64,000 nt of DNA from Actinopolyspora xinjiangensis (GTDB lineage Bacteria; Actinomycetota; Actinomycetes; Mycobacteriales; Pseudonocardiaceae), in assembly GCF_900104475.1 (NCBI RefSeq), contig NZ_FNJR01000014.1, positions 1 to 64,000 of the forward strand, given 5' to 3'. The notes under the pieces are model-generated. The model saw only the letters and a program-made list of their open reading frames with translations, searched no databases and had not been told where the DNA came from. The first letter of the stretch is position 1; each line of letters opens with the position of its first letter. A program made the translations under genes and the position numbers. Shown in pieces: positions 56,615 to 64,000 of this stretch.

Positions 56615-56667
56615 CCCGGTCGCCGTAGGGCCGGGTTCACAACTCGGCCGATCGGTCGGTGACTCGA

Positions 56668-56698
56668 CGGCTGGGGCGTCCAAGGGGCGCCCCAGCCG
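56668..56698 (+). terminator. terminator after M28 peptidase gene
   Basis: CGGCTGGGGCG (56668-56678) pairs with CGCCCCAGCCG (56688-56698), 54 bp after the stop. Confidence 0.75.
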
Positions 56699-56734
56699 TT
56701 TCGGTCCGCGCGCTCCGCACGGGGCAGCGGATCC

Positions 56735-56943
56735 GTCGCCGTCGATTCCTCGCGGAATCGTTCCGCAGCAGGAACAGGACCGAACCTCGACCACTCACGC
56801 TGTCGGCACCGCCGCGACTCTCTCGTGCGGTTCTCACGAGGACGGTCGGAGACGTGGCGTAGTGGCCCTCGATGTCTTCGGCACCCGTTCACGAGCCGTG
56901 CGAGAGTTTCCACCACTCGCCCCCGCGAGTGAACCGAGCCGCC
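56735..56943 (-). repeat. post-stop hairpin element, copy D, with distal palindrome
   Basis: On the minus strand the unit begins GGCGGCTCGGTT (56943-56932), 9 nt after the stop of the ABC permease gene, in its sense direction. GTGGAAACTCTCGCACGGCTC (56913 on) replaces the opening, ACGTCTCCGACCGTCCTCG is the descending arm, and the unit closes with GTCGCGGCGGTGCC. GATTCCGCGAGGAATCGACGG is the distal palindrome. The outer stem is partly degenerate. Confidence 0.75.
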
Positions 56944-56952
56944 GAGCCTCCG

Positions 56953-57738
56953 TCAGTCCAGGGCGCGGCGCAGGAAGAACCTCATCCCCAGCGCGCCGAA
57001 GACCGCGCAAGCTCCCAGCAGGGCCAGCACGCACACCCACGGCGCCATGTGCGGCACATCCGGCAGCAGTGCTCCACGCATGCCCTCGCTGACGTAGGTC
57101 AGCGGGTTGAAGGCGCAGACGACCTGGAACCAGCGCAGCTGGTCGAGCTGTGCCCACGGGAACTGGCTCGCGCCGGTGAAGATCAGTGGAGCCAGGATCA
57201 CGGCGAACATGATGTTGATCCGACGCGGTGGTACGGCCGCCCCCACGGTGAGGCCCACGGCCCCGCCCGCCAGTGATCCGAGCACCATGCACAGCACCGC
57301 GAACGGCAGTCCGGACAGGTCCCAGGTGACGTTGCCCAGCATCAGCAGCCCGATCGGGAACATCAGCAGCGCCGCGAACAGCCCCCGTAGCGCGCCGAAG
57401 AGCATCTTCTCCACCGCCACCCAGGTGATCGGTAGCGGGGCGAGCAGTCTGTCCTCGATCTCGCGCGAGTACGAGAAGTCCAGCACCAGGGGGAACGAGG
57501 TGTTCTGCAGTGCCACGAGGAAGGAGTTGAGCGCGATCATCCCCGGCAGCAGGATCTGCGCGTAACCGGGCTGGGTGTAGCCGAGCTGGCCCAGCACCTT
57601 GCCGAAGATGAACAGCAGCGCCACCGGCTGCACCAGCACCTGAGCCAGGAAGCTGGGCATCTCGCGTCCGGTGACGAACACGTCCCTGCCGAGTACCGCC
57701 CAGAAGGCGCGTAACGAGCTCCGTGCCGTGCTGGTCAT
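56953..57738 (-). CDS. ABC-2 type exporter permease
   Basis: A 261-residue permease with about six helices. PSFLAQVLVQPVALLFIFGKVLGQLGY, RLLAPLPITWVAVEKMLFGALRGLFAALLMFP and the final hydrophobic helix are typical of the DrrB/YadH group. Its start overlaps the ATPase gene by 4 nt (ATGA), so both subunits are coupled. The exporter could carry drugs or lipids; the sequence does not tell. Repeat D begins 9 nt after its stop. Confidence 0.88.
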   Translation of the reverse strand: MTSTARSSLRAFWAVLGRDVFVTGREMPSFLAQVLVQPVALLFIFGKVLGQLGYTQPGYAQILLPGMIALNSFLVALQNTSFPLVLDFSYSREIEDRLLAPLPITWVAVEKMLFGALRGLFAALLMFPIGLLMLGNVTWDLSGLPFAVLCMVLGSLAGGAVGLTVGAAVPPRRINIMFAVILAPLIFTGASQFPWAQLDQLRWFQVVCAFNPLTYVSEGMRGALLPDVPHMAPWVCVLALLGACAVFGALGMRFFLRRALD

Positions 57739-58721
57739 CGCAGATCCCTGCCGGTCAGTTCGATGAAGACGTCCTCCAGGCTCGCCGAGCCCGGCGAGAG
57801 GTCGCTGACCACGACGTCGTGTTCGTGCAGCTCGGCCGCCACCGGCCCCAGCAGCGAGCCGGGGTCGGCGTCGACGTAGAGTCGCAGCGCGATCTCCGGG
57901 TCCGTGCCGTCGGCGGTGGCGGGACCGCTCAGGGGCTCGACCCGCCGTACGCCCGGGAGTTCGGCGAGCAGCTCGGTGAGCTTGTCCCGGTCGGCACCGT
58001 TCGGGCGGATTCGGGTGTCCACGGTTCCGCTGCCGGGCAGCGATTTGATCAGCGCGGCGGGGGTGTCCACGGTGAGCATCCTGCCGTGGTCCACCACACC
58101 CACGCGATCCGAAAGTTTTTCGGCTTCTTTCATGTCGTGCGTGGTGAGTACCACGGTCACCCCCTCGGCGCGCAGGTCGTTGATCCGGTCGTGCACGAAC
58201 AGTCTCGCCTGCGGGTCGAGGCCGGTGGACGGTTCGTCCAGGAACAGCACTTCGGGGTGGTGAATCAGAGCCCTGGCGATCATCAGCCGCTGTGCCTGGC
58301 CACCGGACAGGTCGTCGACGCGTGCCCTGGACTTGTCCGCCAGTCCCATCCGCTCCAGCAGCTCGCTCGCGAGCGCGTGTCGTTCGGTGCGTCCGATCCC
58401 GTGGTAGGAGGCGTGGAACAGCAGATTCTGCCTGACGTTCAGCGAGCGGTCGAGGTTGACCCGCTGCGGTACCACCGCGACCTTGCTTCTGGCCGTGACG
58501 GGGTCACGTGCCACGTCCACTCCGCCGATCGCGGCATACCCGCTGGTGAGTACGACACGGGTGGTCAAGATGCCCACCGTGGTGGTCTTGCCCGCGCCGT
58601 TGGGGCCCAGCAGCCCGAAGATCTCGCCCGGCGGCACCCGGAAGCTCAGGCCGTCCACCGCGTTGTGCGCGCTCTTCGGGTAGTGCTTGACCAGGTCCAC
58701 GACTTCGACCGCGGCAGTCAC
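57735..58721 (-). CDS. ABC exporter ATPase, DrrA-type
   Basis: A 328-residue ATPase: Walker A GPNGAGKTTT, Q-loop region, signature LSGGQAQRLMIARAL, Walker B VLFLDEPSTGLD and switch His in LTTHDMKEAE. The C-terminal 90 residues are the accessory domain seen in DrrA-like drug exporters. GTG 58721 begins VTAAVEVVDLVKHY. It pairs with the permease gene that follows. Confidence 0.9.
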   Translation of the reverse strand: MTAAVEVVDLVKHYPKSAHNAVDGLSFRVPPGEIFGLLGPNGAGKTTTVGILTTRVVLTSGYAAIGGVDVARDPVTARSKVAVVPQRVNLDRSLNVRQNLLFHASYHGIGRTERHALASELLERMGLADKSRARVDDLSGGQAQRLMIARALIHHPEVLFLDEPSTGLDPQARLFVHDRINDLRAEGVTVVLTTHDMKEAEKLSDRVGVVDHGRMLTVDTPAALIKSLPGSGTVDTRIRPNGADRDKLTELLAELPGVRRVEPLSGPATADGTDPEIALRLYVDADPGSLLGPVAAELHEHDVVVSDLSPGSASLEDVFIELTGRDLR

Positions 58722-58929
58722 CCGTCCCCCTAACAGGACTCCGTCGTCTCGTTGAAGTTCTCCGGCCCGGGTGACGTGGTGGTCACGTGGCGGAACCTCG
58801 CGTCGGTGGTTGCTCTCCCTCGGGGCGCGTGAATCGTGCGGTGGGAATCACGGGGCGAGCGGCGCACGAGTGCGATTGTACGCCGCGAACCGGTGAACGA
58901 GGTCGACTCTCGCCCGACTCGGCCCCCTG

Positions 58930-58958
58930 TTGGCGTGGTGGCCGTCTAGGGCTACCCT
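58930..58958 (+). promoter_or_regulatory. promoter of tRNA-Ser
   Basis: TTGGCG (58930-58935) and TACCCT (58953-58958) are 17 nt apart. The -10 box ends 7 nt before the mature tRNA 5' end. Confidence 0.7.
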
Positions 58959-58965
58959 ACTGCGC

Positions 58966-59053
58966 GGAAGCGTGGCAGAGCGGCCTAATGCACTCGCCTT
59001 GAAAGCGAGCGGTCCGAGAGGGCCCGGGGGTTCGAATCCCCCCGCTTCCGCCA
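58966..59053 (+). tRNA. tRNA-Ser (anticodon UGA)
   Basis: Acceptor GGAAGCG (58966-58972) pairs with CGCTTCC (59043-59049), followed by discriminator G and encoded CCA. The anticodon stem CTCGC/GCGAG encloses CTTGAAA, giving TGA. A long variable arm (GGTCCGAGAGGGCCC) and the T arm GGGGGTTCGAATCCCCC confirm a class II serine tRNA. Confidence 0.97.
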
Positions 59054-59645
59054 GTGTGTGCGGAGGAGACGGTGCCCGGAGGGGAGTGCTCCACCGGGCT
59101 TCGCCGAGCTTCGTGCGGTCGTGCCCTCGGAGAGCCGGGGAGTTCCTACGGCGCGTCGGGGATGTCCGGGTTCCGTCTCGATGTCGCTTCCCGGCGGGGC
59201 TCGGCCCTTTCGGCCGGAGCGCCTCGCGAGCACGCGCGTGGGCCGGTCGTCGTCCGGCCCGGTTCGTTTACCGGGCTGCCGAGCCGGGGTGAACCGGTTC
59301 GGCCCGCCCGCGAGTGGTTCGAGCCGTCAGCCGTTCGACCTCCGCTAGATCGATTTTCCGATTTTTCCTCCTGAAGCGTGAGTTTGTGTCATTCGTTCGA
59401 GTGAAAATTCGATCGTGCTGAAGCGAAAAAAACTTCGTGTTGAGGAGTTCGAGATCGATCATCGTGGTTGTTTGCCCAGGTGATCGGGCTTTAATTGGAA
59501 TTTTCCCGCGGCGCGCGAACCACGGACTCGCGATTGCTATACATCGGTGATCGGTTAGCGTTCGCTCGGAATCTGGTCATGCACTTGAGTCAGTTCCGCC
59601 GCGGATCGCACTCGGGGCCGGTGGACCCGGCCCGCGAGGAGATCG
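59054..59645. other. non-coding gap with an AT-rich stretch
   Basis: About 590 bp without a supported gene. From 59350 to 59510 the base composition is clearly poorer in GC than the rest of the window, with A and T runs (for example near 59428). It may hold the promoter and leader of the L,D-transpeptidase gene. I recognise no riboswitch. Confidence 0.5.
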
Positions 59646-60527
59646 GTGCACACCGCGAAGGCAGCCACGGCCGCAAGGACGTTCGCAATGGAGTTCTCGA
59701 GAGTCGAGTTCCACCGCAAGGGCTCCGGTCTCACCGGGGCCCGTCGTCGTGTCGTGGCTGTACTCGGCCTCCTGCTCGTCGTGTTCACCACCGGCTGTTC
59801 GCAAGCCACGTCCGAGTCGGGGCGGGTCGACGAACCCCGGCAGCCGGCCCGGCGGGCGAAGGTGGACCTTTCCGCGCTTCCGGAGGCCACCACTTTCGGA
59901 ACGACTCCCGCGGCTCCTTCCGATCCGGCACCGCGTTCCGGCACCGACGGCGTGGTGCTGCGTGTGGAACGGGACATCGCGGTCCACGATTCCGTGGGTG
60001 GCGAGGCGATCGCGCGACTACCCGCGACCCAGTTCGAATCACCGACCTGGGTCCCGATAGTCGCCGAACGCGGTGATTGGGCACGAGTTCTGTTGCCTTC
60101 GCGCCCGAACGGTTCGACCGGTTGGGTTCGGTTGGGAACCGAGAAAGTGCACAAGGCGCACTCCCCGTACGTCGTCGACGTGGACGTGGGGAACCGCCGG
60201 CTGGTGGTACTCGAGGATGGTCGGGAGATCGGCTCCTGGAGCGTCGGGGTCGGTTCCGCGGATACGCCGACTCCGAGGGGGCGGACGTTCATCCTCGCCT
60301 CCATCAAGGAGACGGTCAGCGATTTCAGCCCGATCATCCTGCCGCTCGGGACACACTCCGAGACCTACACCACGTACGGCGGTGGTCCCGGAACAGTCGC
60401 TCTGCACGGTTGGCCGAATCCCGAGGTGTTCGGTGCTCCGAGCAGCGACGGTTGTGTCCGAGTTCCCGGTGACGCGCTGCGGTTACTGCGGTCGCTGCCG
60501 TTGGGGACGCTTGTCCGGCTGCGCTGA
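59646..60527 (+). CDS. L,D-transpeptidase lipoprotein
   Basis: A 293-residue lipoprotein-type protein. A basic N-terminus and hydrophobic segment (VVAVLGLLLVVFTTGC) end in a lipobox Cys. An SH3-like region (about residues 100-160) precedes the YkuD domain, which has VDVDVGNRRLVVLEDGREIGSW, the catalytic His in ALHGWPNP and PSSDGCVRVPG with the nucleophilic Cys. It should form 3-3 crosslinks or attach proteins to peptidoglycan. GTG 59646 follows GAGGAG; ATG 59688 is the alternative. A secreted protein gene follows 73 bp downstream. Confidence 0.88.
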   Translation: MHTAKAATAARTFAMEFSRVEFHRKGSGLTGARRRVVAVLGLLLVVFTTGCSQATSESGRVDEPRQPARRAKVDLSALPEATTFGTTPAAPSDPAPRSGTDGVVLRVERDIAVHDSVGGEAIARLPATQFESPTWVPIVAERGDWARVLLPSRPNGSTGWVRLGTEKVHKAHSPYVVDVDVGNRRLVVLEDGREIGSWSVGVGSADTPTPRGRTFILASIKETVSDFSPIILPLGTHSETYTTYGGGPGTVALHGWPNPEVFGAPSSDGCVRVPGDALRLLRSLPLGTLVRLR

Positions 60528-60600
60528 GTGGGAGGACGGTGAGGCGTTCTCCGCGGCTCACCGTGCGAAATCCGCAGTATTCGATGAAGGAAGTGTGAGA

Positions 60601-61083
60601 GTGGCTAAGAAGACATACTTCGCGGGAAGCGTGGCCGCGACGGCGGGTCTCCTGATCGCGGGCACCCCGGCTCTGGCCGACACGGTGGACAATGACGGCA
60701 TCAACGTCGCCAACGACAACAACGCGAGCGTCCTGCCGATCCAGCTCTGCGGTAACAACGTCGCCGTGTTGGGAGTCGTCGCCAACGTTCTGGCGGCGCA
60801 GTCCTCCGAGTGCGTCAACGCGCCGGTCGTCGACCACCCCTCCACCGGTGATCACGGCGACAAGCCGGACGAGCCGGAGAAGCCCGAGAAGCCGGACGAA
60901 CCCGACGAGCCGGAGAAGCCCGAGAAGCCGGACGAACCCGAGAAGCCGGACGACGAGGGCGACAAGCCGGACGAACCCGAGAAGCCGGAGAAGCCGGAGA
61001 AGCCCGACGACGAGGGCGAGAAGGAGCTGCCTTCCGCTCCCACGCCGGTGAGCCACGAGGGGCACGCGGCCGTCACGGGCTGA
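60601..61083 (+). CDS. secreted chaplin-like protein with Pro/Glu/Lys/Asp tail
   Basis: A 160-residue exported protein. Signal peptide: MAKKTYFAGSVAATAGLLIAGTPALA. A hydrophobic segment follows, with two Cys about 20 residues apart (LPIQLCGNNVAVLGVVANVL, then SSECVNAP), resembling the chaplin domain of Streptomyces surface proteins. About 65 residues of PEKPDEP-type repeats then form a stiff acidic stalk, and a short tail ends the protein. GTG 60601 follows GAAGGAAG. There is no sortase signal, so attachment by the neighbouring L,D-transpeptidase is a possibility, not shown. Confidence 0.7.
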   Translation: MAKKTYFAGSVAATAGLLIAGTPALADTVDNDGINVANDNNASVLPIQLCGNNVAVLGVVANVLAAQSSECVNAPVVDHPSTGDHGDKPDEPEKPEKPDEPDEPEKPEKPDEPEKPDDEGDKPDEPEKPEKPEKPDDEGEKELPSAPTPVSHEGHAAVTG

Positions 61084-61088
61084 CGTCC

Positions 61089-61140
61089 GCGGACCGGGAC
61101 TCCGCGACCGTCACGCGACGGAAGCGGAGTCCCGGTCCGC
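61089..61140. terminator. bidirectional terminator between chaplin-like gene and hisC
   Basis: A perfect 17-bp stem (61089-61105 with 61124-61140) with an 18-nt loop, between convergent genes. Confidence 0.85.
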
Positions 61141-61151
61141 TCTCCTCATGG

Positions 61152-62204
61152 TCATCCTTCGAACGACGCGGCGGCGTCGAGCATCGCGTCGTTTTCCTCC
61201 CGCTTGCCGATGGTGATCCGCGCCCCCGCTCCGGCGAAGGCGCGCACCACCACTTTCGCCGCCGCGCAGTGCTCGTCGAACGCGCCGCTGCGGTCACCGA
61301 GCGGCAACCACAGGAAGTTCGCCTGCGTGTGAGGGACCTCGTAACCGAGTTCGAGCAGCGCGTCACGTACCCGGGTGCGCTCCGCCGCGATCTCGGCACA
61401 TCGTCGTTCCAGTTCGACGGTGGCCCCCAGCGAAGCCACCGCCGCCCGCTGGGCGACGGCATTCACGCTGAACGGGATGTAGACCTTGCGCAACGCCGTG
61501 GTGATCTCGGGGTTGCCCACCGCGTAACCGACCCGCATCCCCGCCAGGCCGTAGGCCTTCGAGAAGGTCCGCATCGATACCACGTTGTCCCACTGGCGAG
61601 TGAGTTCCACACCGTCCGGAGCCTCGGGGTCGGTCACGAACTCCCGGTACGCCTCGTCCAGTACCACCACCACCTCAGAAGGAACACGGCGCAGGAAGCT
61701 CTCCAGGTCCTCCCTGCGCAGCGAGGTTCCGGTGGGGTTGTTGGGAGTGCAGACGAAGATCACCCGGGTCGCCGGGGTGATCGCGGCCAACATCCCCTCC
61801 AGGTCCAGCGCGTGTTCACCGGTGAGCGGGACGCGTACCTCCTCGGCCCCCGCCACCCTGGTGAGGATCGGGTACGCCTCGAAGGAGCGCCACGGAAAGA
61901 CGACCTCGTCACCCGGTCCGCAGGTGGCCTGCACGATCTGCTGGCACAGCGCCACGGAGCCGCAGCCCACCGCGATGCGCTCGGTGGCCACCTCCAGCCG
62001 CTCGCTCAACGTCGCCACGAGTTCGGTAGCGGCCATGTCGGGGTAGCGATGTACCTCGTACGCGGCGTTCGCGATGGCGTCCACCACGCTCGGCAACGGT
62101 CCGCCGGGGACCTCGTTGCTCGCCAGCTTGATCGACCCGGGCACTGTCCTGCCCGCGACGTAGGCGGGCAGCTCGTCGAGGTCGGAACGGATGCGCACGC
62201 TCAT
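61152..62204 (-). CDS. hisC: histidinol-phosphate/aromatic aminotransferase
   Basis: A 350-residue class I/II PLP enzyme. Landmarks are IKLASNEVPGGPLPSV, AVGCGSVALCQQIVQA, FVCTPNNPTGTSLRRED, VLDEAYREF, the PLP Lys in RTFSKAYGLAGMRVGYA and the final ARITIGKREENDAML. The length and NEVPGGP motif suit the second HisC/Pat copy of actinobacteria (Rv3772-like), which can transaminate phenylpyruvate. That would complete phenylalanine synthesis with pheA. ATG 62204 follows AAGGAG. Confidence 0.9.
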   Translation of the reverse strand: MSVRIRSDLDELPAYVAGRTVPGSIKLASNEVPGGPLPSVVDAIANAAYEVHRYPDMAATELVATLSERLEVATERIAVGCGSVALCQQIVQATCGPGDEVVFPWRSFEAYPILTRVAGAEEVRVPLTGEHALDLEGMLAAITPATRVIFVCTPNNPTGTSLRREDLESFLRRVPSEVVVVLDEAYREFVTDPEAPDGVELTRQWDNVVSMRTFSKAYGLAGMRVGYAVGNPEITTALRKVYIPFSVNAVAQRAAVASLGATVELERRCAEIAAERTRVRDALLELGYEVPHTQANFLWLPLGDRSGAFDEHCAAAKVVVRAFAGAGARITIGKREENDAMLDAAASFEG

Positions 62205-62434
62205 TGGCCACTCCTTGCTCTGTTCGTGGCGACTCGGACGGGCCACGGTGAGAGACAGTATCCCGCCGCGGCGTGGCGGCAAGAGGTGTGGGATCGTCGC
62301 CGCTTCGTTCACCCGATCCTCGGCCGGACGGAGCACTGGTGGGATGATCTTCCGGGCGTAATGTCGACATTCCTGTCGCTCTTTCCGTCACAACACGTTG
62401 ACGCGTGTTCACCCCGGCGTGGTTACGTGCGAGT

Positions 62435-63127
62435 ATGATCCAAACCAGGACCGAGACGATCGCGCTCACCAATGACACCCGACTTCGGCTGACGGCCGCC
62501 GAACCCGAGAACGTAGTCCGAGGCGGGATCGTGGTCCTGCACGAGGCCGGAGGGGTGACGGAGCGGACGAGGGCGCTGGTCGCCGCGCTCGCCGAGGAGG
62601 GCTGGCTCACGGTGGCCCCGCACCTGTACCACCGGGACGGCGCCGACGAGGACGGATCGGCCGGGACGGCCGAACAGGTGGGCGGACTTTCCGGTGACTC
62701 CGTGCTGGCCGACACCGACGCGGCTTTCGTGTGGCTGGCCGACCGGGGGGTCTCCACGGATCGGCAGGGCATCATCGGGTTCGACGTGGGCGGGAGCGCG
62801 GCGCTGCTGGTTGCGTCGAGCAGGCGTCTGGGAGCGGCGGTGACCGTGGGCGGCGACGGGATCGCCGCTCCGCTGTCGGAGGGCTTCCCGCCGCTGATCG
62901 ACATCGCCGGGGAGCTGAGCTGCCCGTGGTTGGGGCTCTACGGCGAGGCGGACACGAACACCGGCGGAGCGGAACTGGACAAACTGCGCGCCGCCGCCGC
63001 GACCGCCGATGCGGTCACCGACGTGGTGCGCTATCCGAAGGCCGACCACCGCTTCGACGCCGATCCGGACGCGGCGGGGGAGGCGTGGCAACGGGCCCGC
63101 AACTGGCTCGACGTGCACCTGCGCTGA
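62435..63127 (+). CDS. dienelactone hydrolase-family protein with Asp nucleophile position
   Basis: A 230-residue alpha/beta hydrolase of the DLH family. The strand IVVLHEAGGVTERTR, the nucleophile elbow GIIGFDVGGSAALL, PWLGLYGEADTNTGG (acid residue) and the His in PKADHRFDAD are in family order. The usual nucleophile Cys of GFCxGG is Asp here, so normal DLH chemistry is doubtful. ATG 62435 is chosen for its fit to the family N-terminus. It diverges from hisC. Confidence 0.8.
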   Translation: MIQTRTETIALTNDTRLRLTAAEPENVVRGGIVVLHEAGGVTERTRALVAALAEEGWLTVAPHLYHRDGADEDGSAGTAEQVGGLSGDSVLADTDAAFVWLADRGVSTDRQGIIGFDVGGSAALLVASSRRLGAAVTVGGDGIAAPLSEGFPPLIDIAGELSCPWLGLYGEADTNTGGAELDKLRAAAATADAVTDVVRYPKADHRFDADPDAAGEAWQRARNWLDVHLR

Positions 63128-63285
63128 TCGGGAACCCTTCGCCGTCCTCGTCGGATGCTCGTCGGTGGAGCCCCGCTGCCGTGGCGGGGTTTCGAGCGGG
63201 GTGGTGGAACGGGACAACGTCGTCGCCCGAAGTGTCCGGGTGTCACATGTAGCCCTGCGAGGTCTCGGTGGGTTAGGAAGCGGTT

Positions 63286-64000
63286 ATGACTTCAAGCACC
63301 ACACCCGAGTTGCTCTGGCAACCTTCCCCCGAGTGGGTCCGGCGAACCCGGATCGGCCGATTCCGCGACTGGCTGCGCGAGAACCGCGAGCTGGACCTGC
63401 CCGACTACAGTGCGCTCTGGCGGTGGTCGGTCGAGGAGCTGACGGGATTCTGGTCGGCGGTGGCGGAGTTCTTCGGGGTCTCGTTCCACGAATCCCCGGA
63501 ACGAGTGCTGAGTGCCGAGACCATGCCCGGAGCCGAGTGGTTCCCGGGCGCGCGGCTGAACTACGCCGAGCACGCGTTGTGCGTGGGGCCCGGCAAGGAG
63601 GGCTCGGCGATCGCGGTGATCTTCGAACGCGAGGACGGTCACGGCGAGCGGATCACGTTCGGCGAGCTGCGTTCCCGCGTGGCGGCGGCCAGGGCGGGAC
63701 TGGCGGAGCTCGGGGTGGGCAACGGTGACCGGGTGGCCGCGCTGGTGCCGAACAGCCCCGAGACCCTGGTGGCGTTCCTCGCCACCGTCAGTCTCGGCGC
63801 GATCTGGTCCTCCTGCTCCCCGGACTTCGGGCCGCGCGCGGTGGCCGACCGCTTCGTCCAGATCGAACCCGAGGTGCTGCTTACCGTCAACGGTTACCGC
63901 TACGGCGGCAGGGAGTTCGACATCACCGAGACGGTCGAGGAACTGCGGGGACGGTTGCCCGGTCTCGGTACGACGGTGCTGATCGACTACCTGCCCGGTA
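63286..64000 (+). CDS. acetoacetyl-CoA synthetase-like enzyme, 5' part
   Basis: The first 238 residues of an acyl-adenylate ligase that runs off the window. LLWQPSPEWVRRTRIGRFRDWL, ELTGFWSAVAEFFGV, PGAEWFPGARLNYAEHAL and GAIWSSCSPDFGPRAVADRF match the N-terminal half of acetoacetyl-CoA synthetases. ATG 63286 follows AGGAAG. It would activate acetoacetate, a product of the fahA pathway elsewhere in this window. The AMP-binding P-loop lies beyond the end. Confidence 0.85.
   Translation, partial: MTSSTTPELLWQPSPEWVRRTRIGRFRDWLRENRELDLPDYSALWRWSVEELTGFWSAVAEFFGVSFHESPERVLSAETMPGAEWFPGARLNYAEHALCVGPGKEGSAIAVIFEREDGHGERITFGELRSRVAAARAGLAELGVGNGDRVAALVPNSPETLVAFLATVSLGAIWSSCSPDFGPRAVADRFVQIEPEVLLTVNGYRYGGREFDITETVEELRGRLPGLGTTVLIDYLPG

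Noticed and set aside
58786-58830. A possible sixth hairpin element (GTGGCGGAACCTCGCG)
   Set aside because: Only the opening segment matches; neither stem can be formed, and it is not behind a stop codon in the sense direction.
59054-59645. A riboswitch or small RNA upstream of the L,D-transpeptidase
   Set aside because: No conserved riboswitch core or strong hairpin followed by a terminator could be recognised by eye.

Overview
This window is high-GC actinobacterial chromosome. The gene set suggests an arabinogalactan-walled actinomycete of the Pseudonocardiales type: glf, glfT1, glfT2, dprE1, dprE2, an Emb-type arabinosyltransferase, a UbiA-type phosphoribosyltransferase and the proteasome activator Bpa are all present. 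Long acidic N-terminal tails on GlfT2 and on the UbiA protein would fit a salt-tolerant genus such as Actinopolyspora, but that is a guess. From about 23 kb to 62 kb the gene content follows the M. tuberculosis Rv3772-Rv3838 neighbourhood, as I remember it, with rearrangements.

Layout. 1-2.5 kb is a small accessory patch: an IS701-family element whose transposase appears frameshifted twice, a 66-codon orphan, a DUF397 gene and a 5'-truncated DUF5753 regulator. 2.8-4.7 kb holds two tandem secreted ricin-B-like lectins, each closed by a strong hairpin. 5-9 kb carries an SDR, arginine deiminase, a CPBP membrane protein and a DUF2470 protein behind a DtxR/IdeR-type iron box. 9.2-13.3 kb is a homogentisate (tyrosine catabolism) cluster: hmgA divergent from an unknown gene, fahA and an IclR regulator. 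14-20.4 kb is cytochrome bd oxidase (cydA, cydB, fused cydDC), followed by a DevS/DevR-like two-component pair in convergent orientation. 22.6-32 kb has DoxX, macro-domain, pheA, zincin, septum-formation, serS, HhH, LLM oxidoreductase, HAD and PGRP-amidase genes. 32.2-52.6 kb is the galactan/arabinan locus (glf-glfT2-phosphatase-ubiA; two LGFP proteins; dprE1-dprE2; gtrA; emb; wzm-wzt-glfT1). 53-64 kb has bpa, a quinone reductase, an M28 peptidase, an ABC exporter, tRNA-Ser(UGA), an L,D-transpeptidase, a chaplin-like secreted protein, hisC/pat, a DLH-like hydrolase and the start of an acetoacetyl-CoA synthetase-like gene.

The most unusual signal is not a gene. A dispersed element of about 115-240 bp occurs at least five times (about 13.4, 16.7, 30.6, 35.5 and 56.9 kb). 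In every case it begins within about 45 nt of a stop codon and lies in the same orientation as the gene it follows. Its core is a nested hairpin, and one helix changes on both arms between copies, which is compensatory change. A second palindrome (GGCGATTTCTC joined to its reverse complement) follows it in several copies and also occurs alone.

Many genes appear to be transcribed from TANNNT -10 boxes 6-8 nt before a GTG or ATG, implying leaderless mRNAs. I used this to choose several starts. No CRISPR array, rRNA or prophage was seen.
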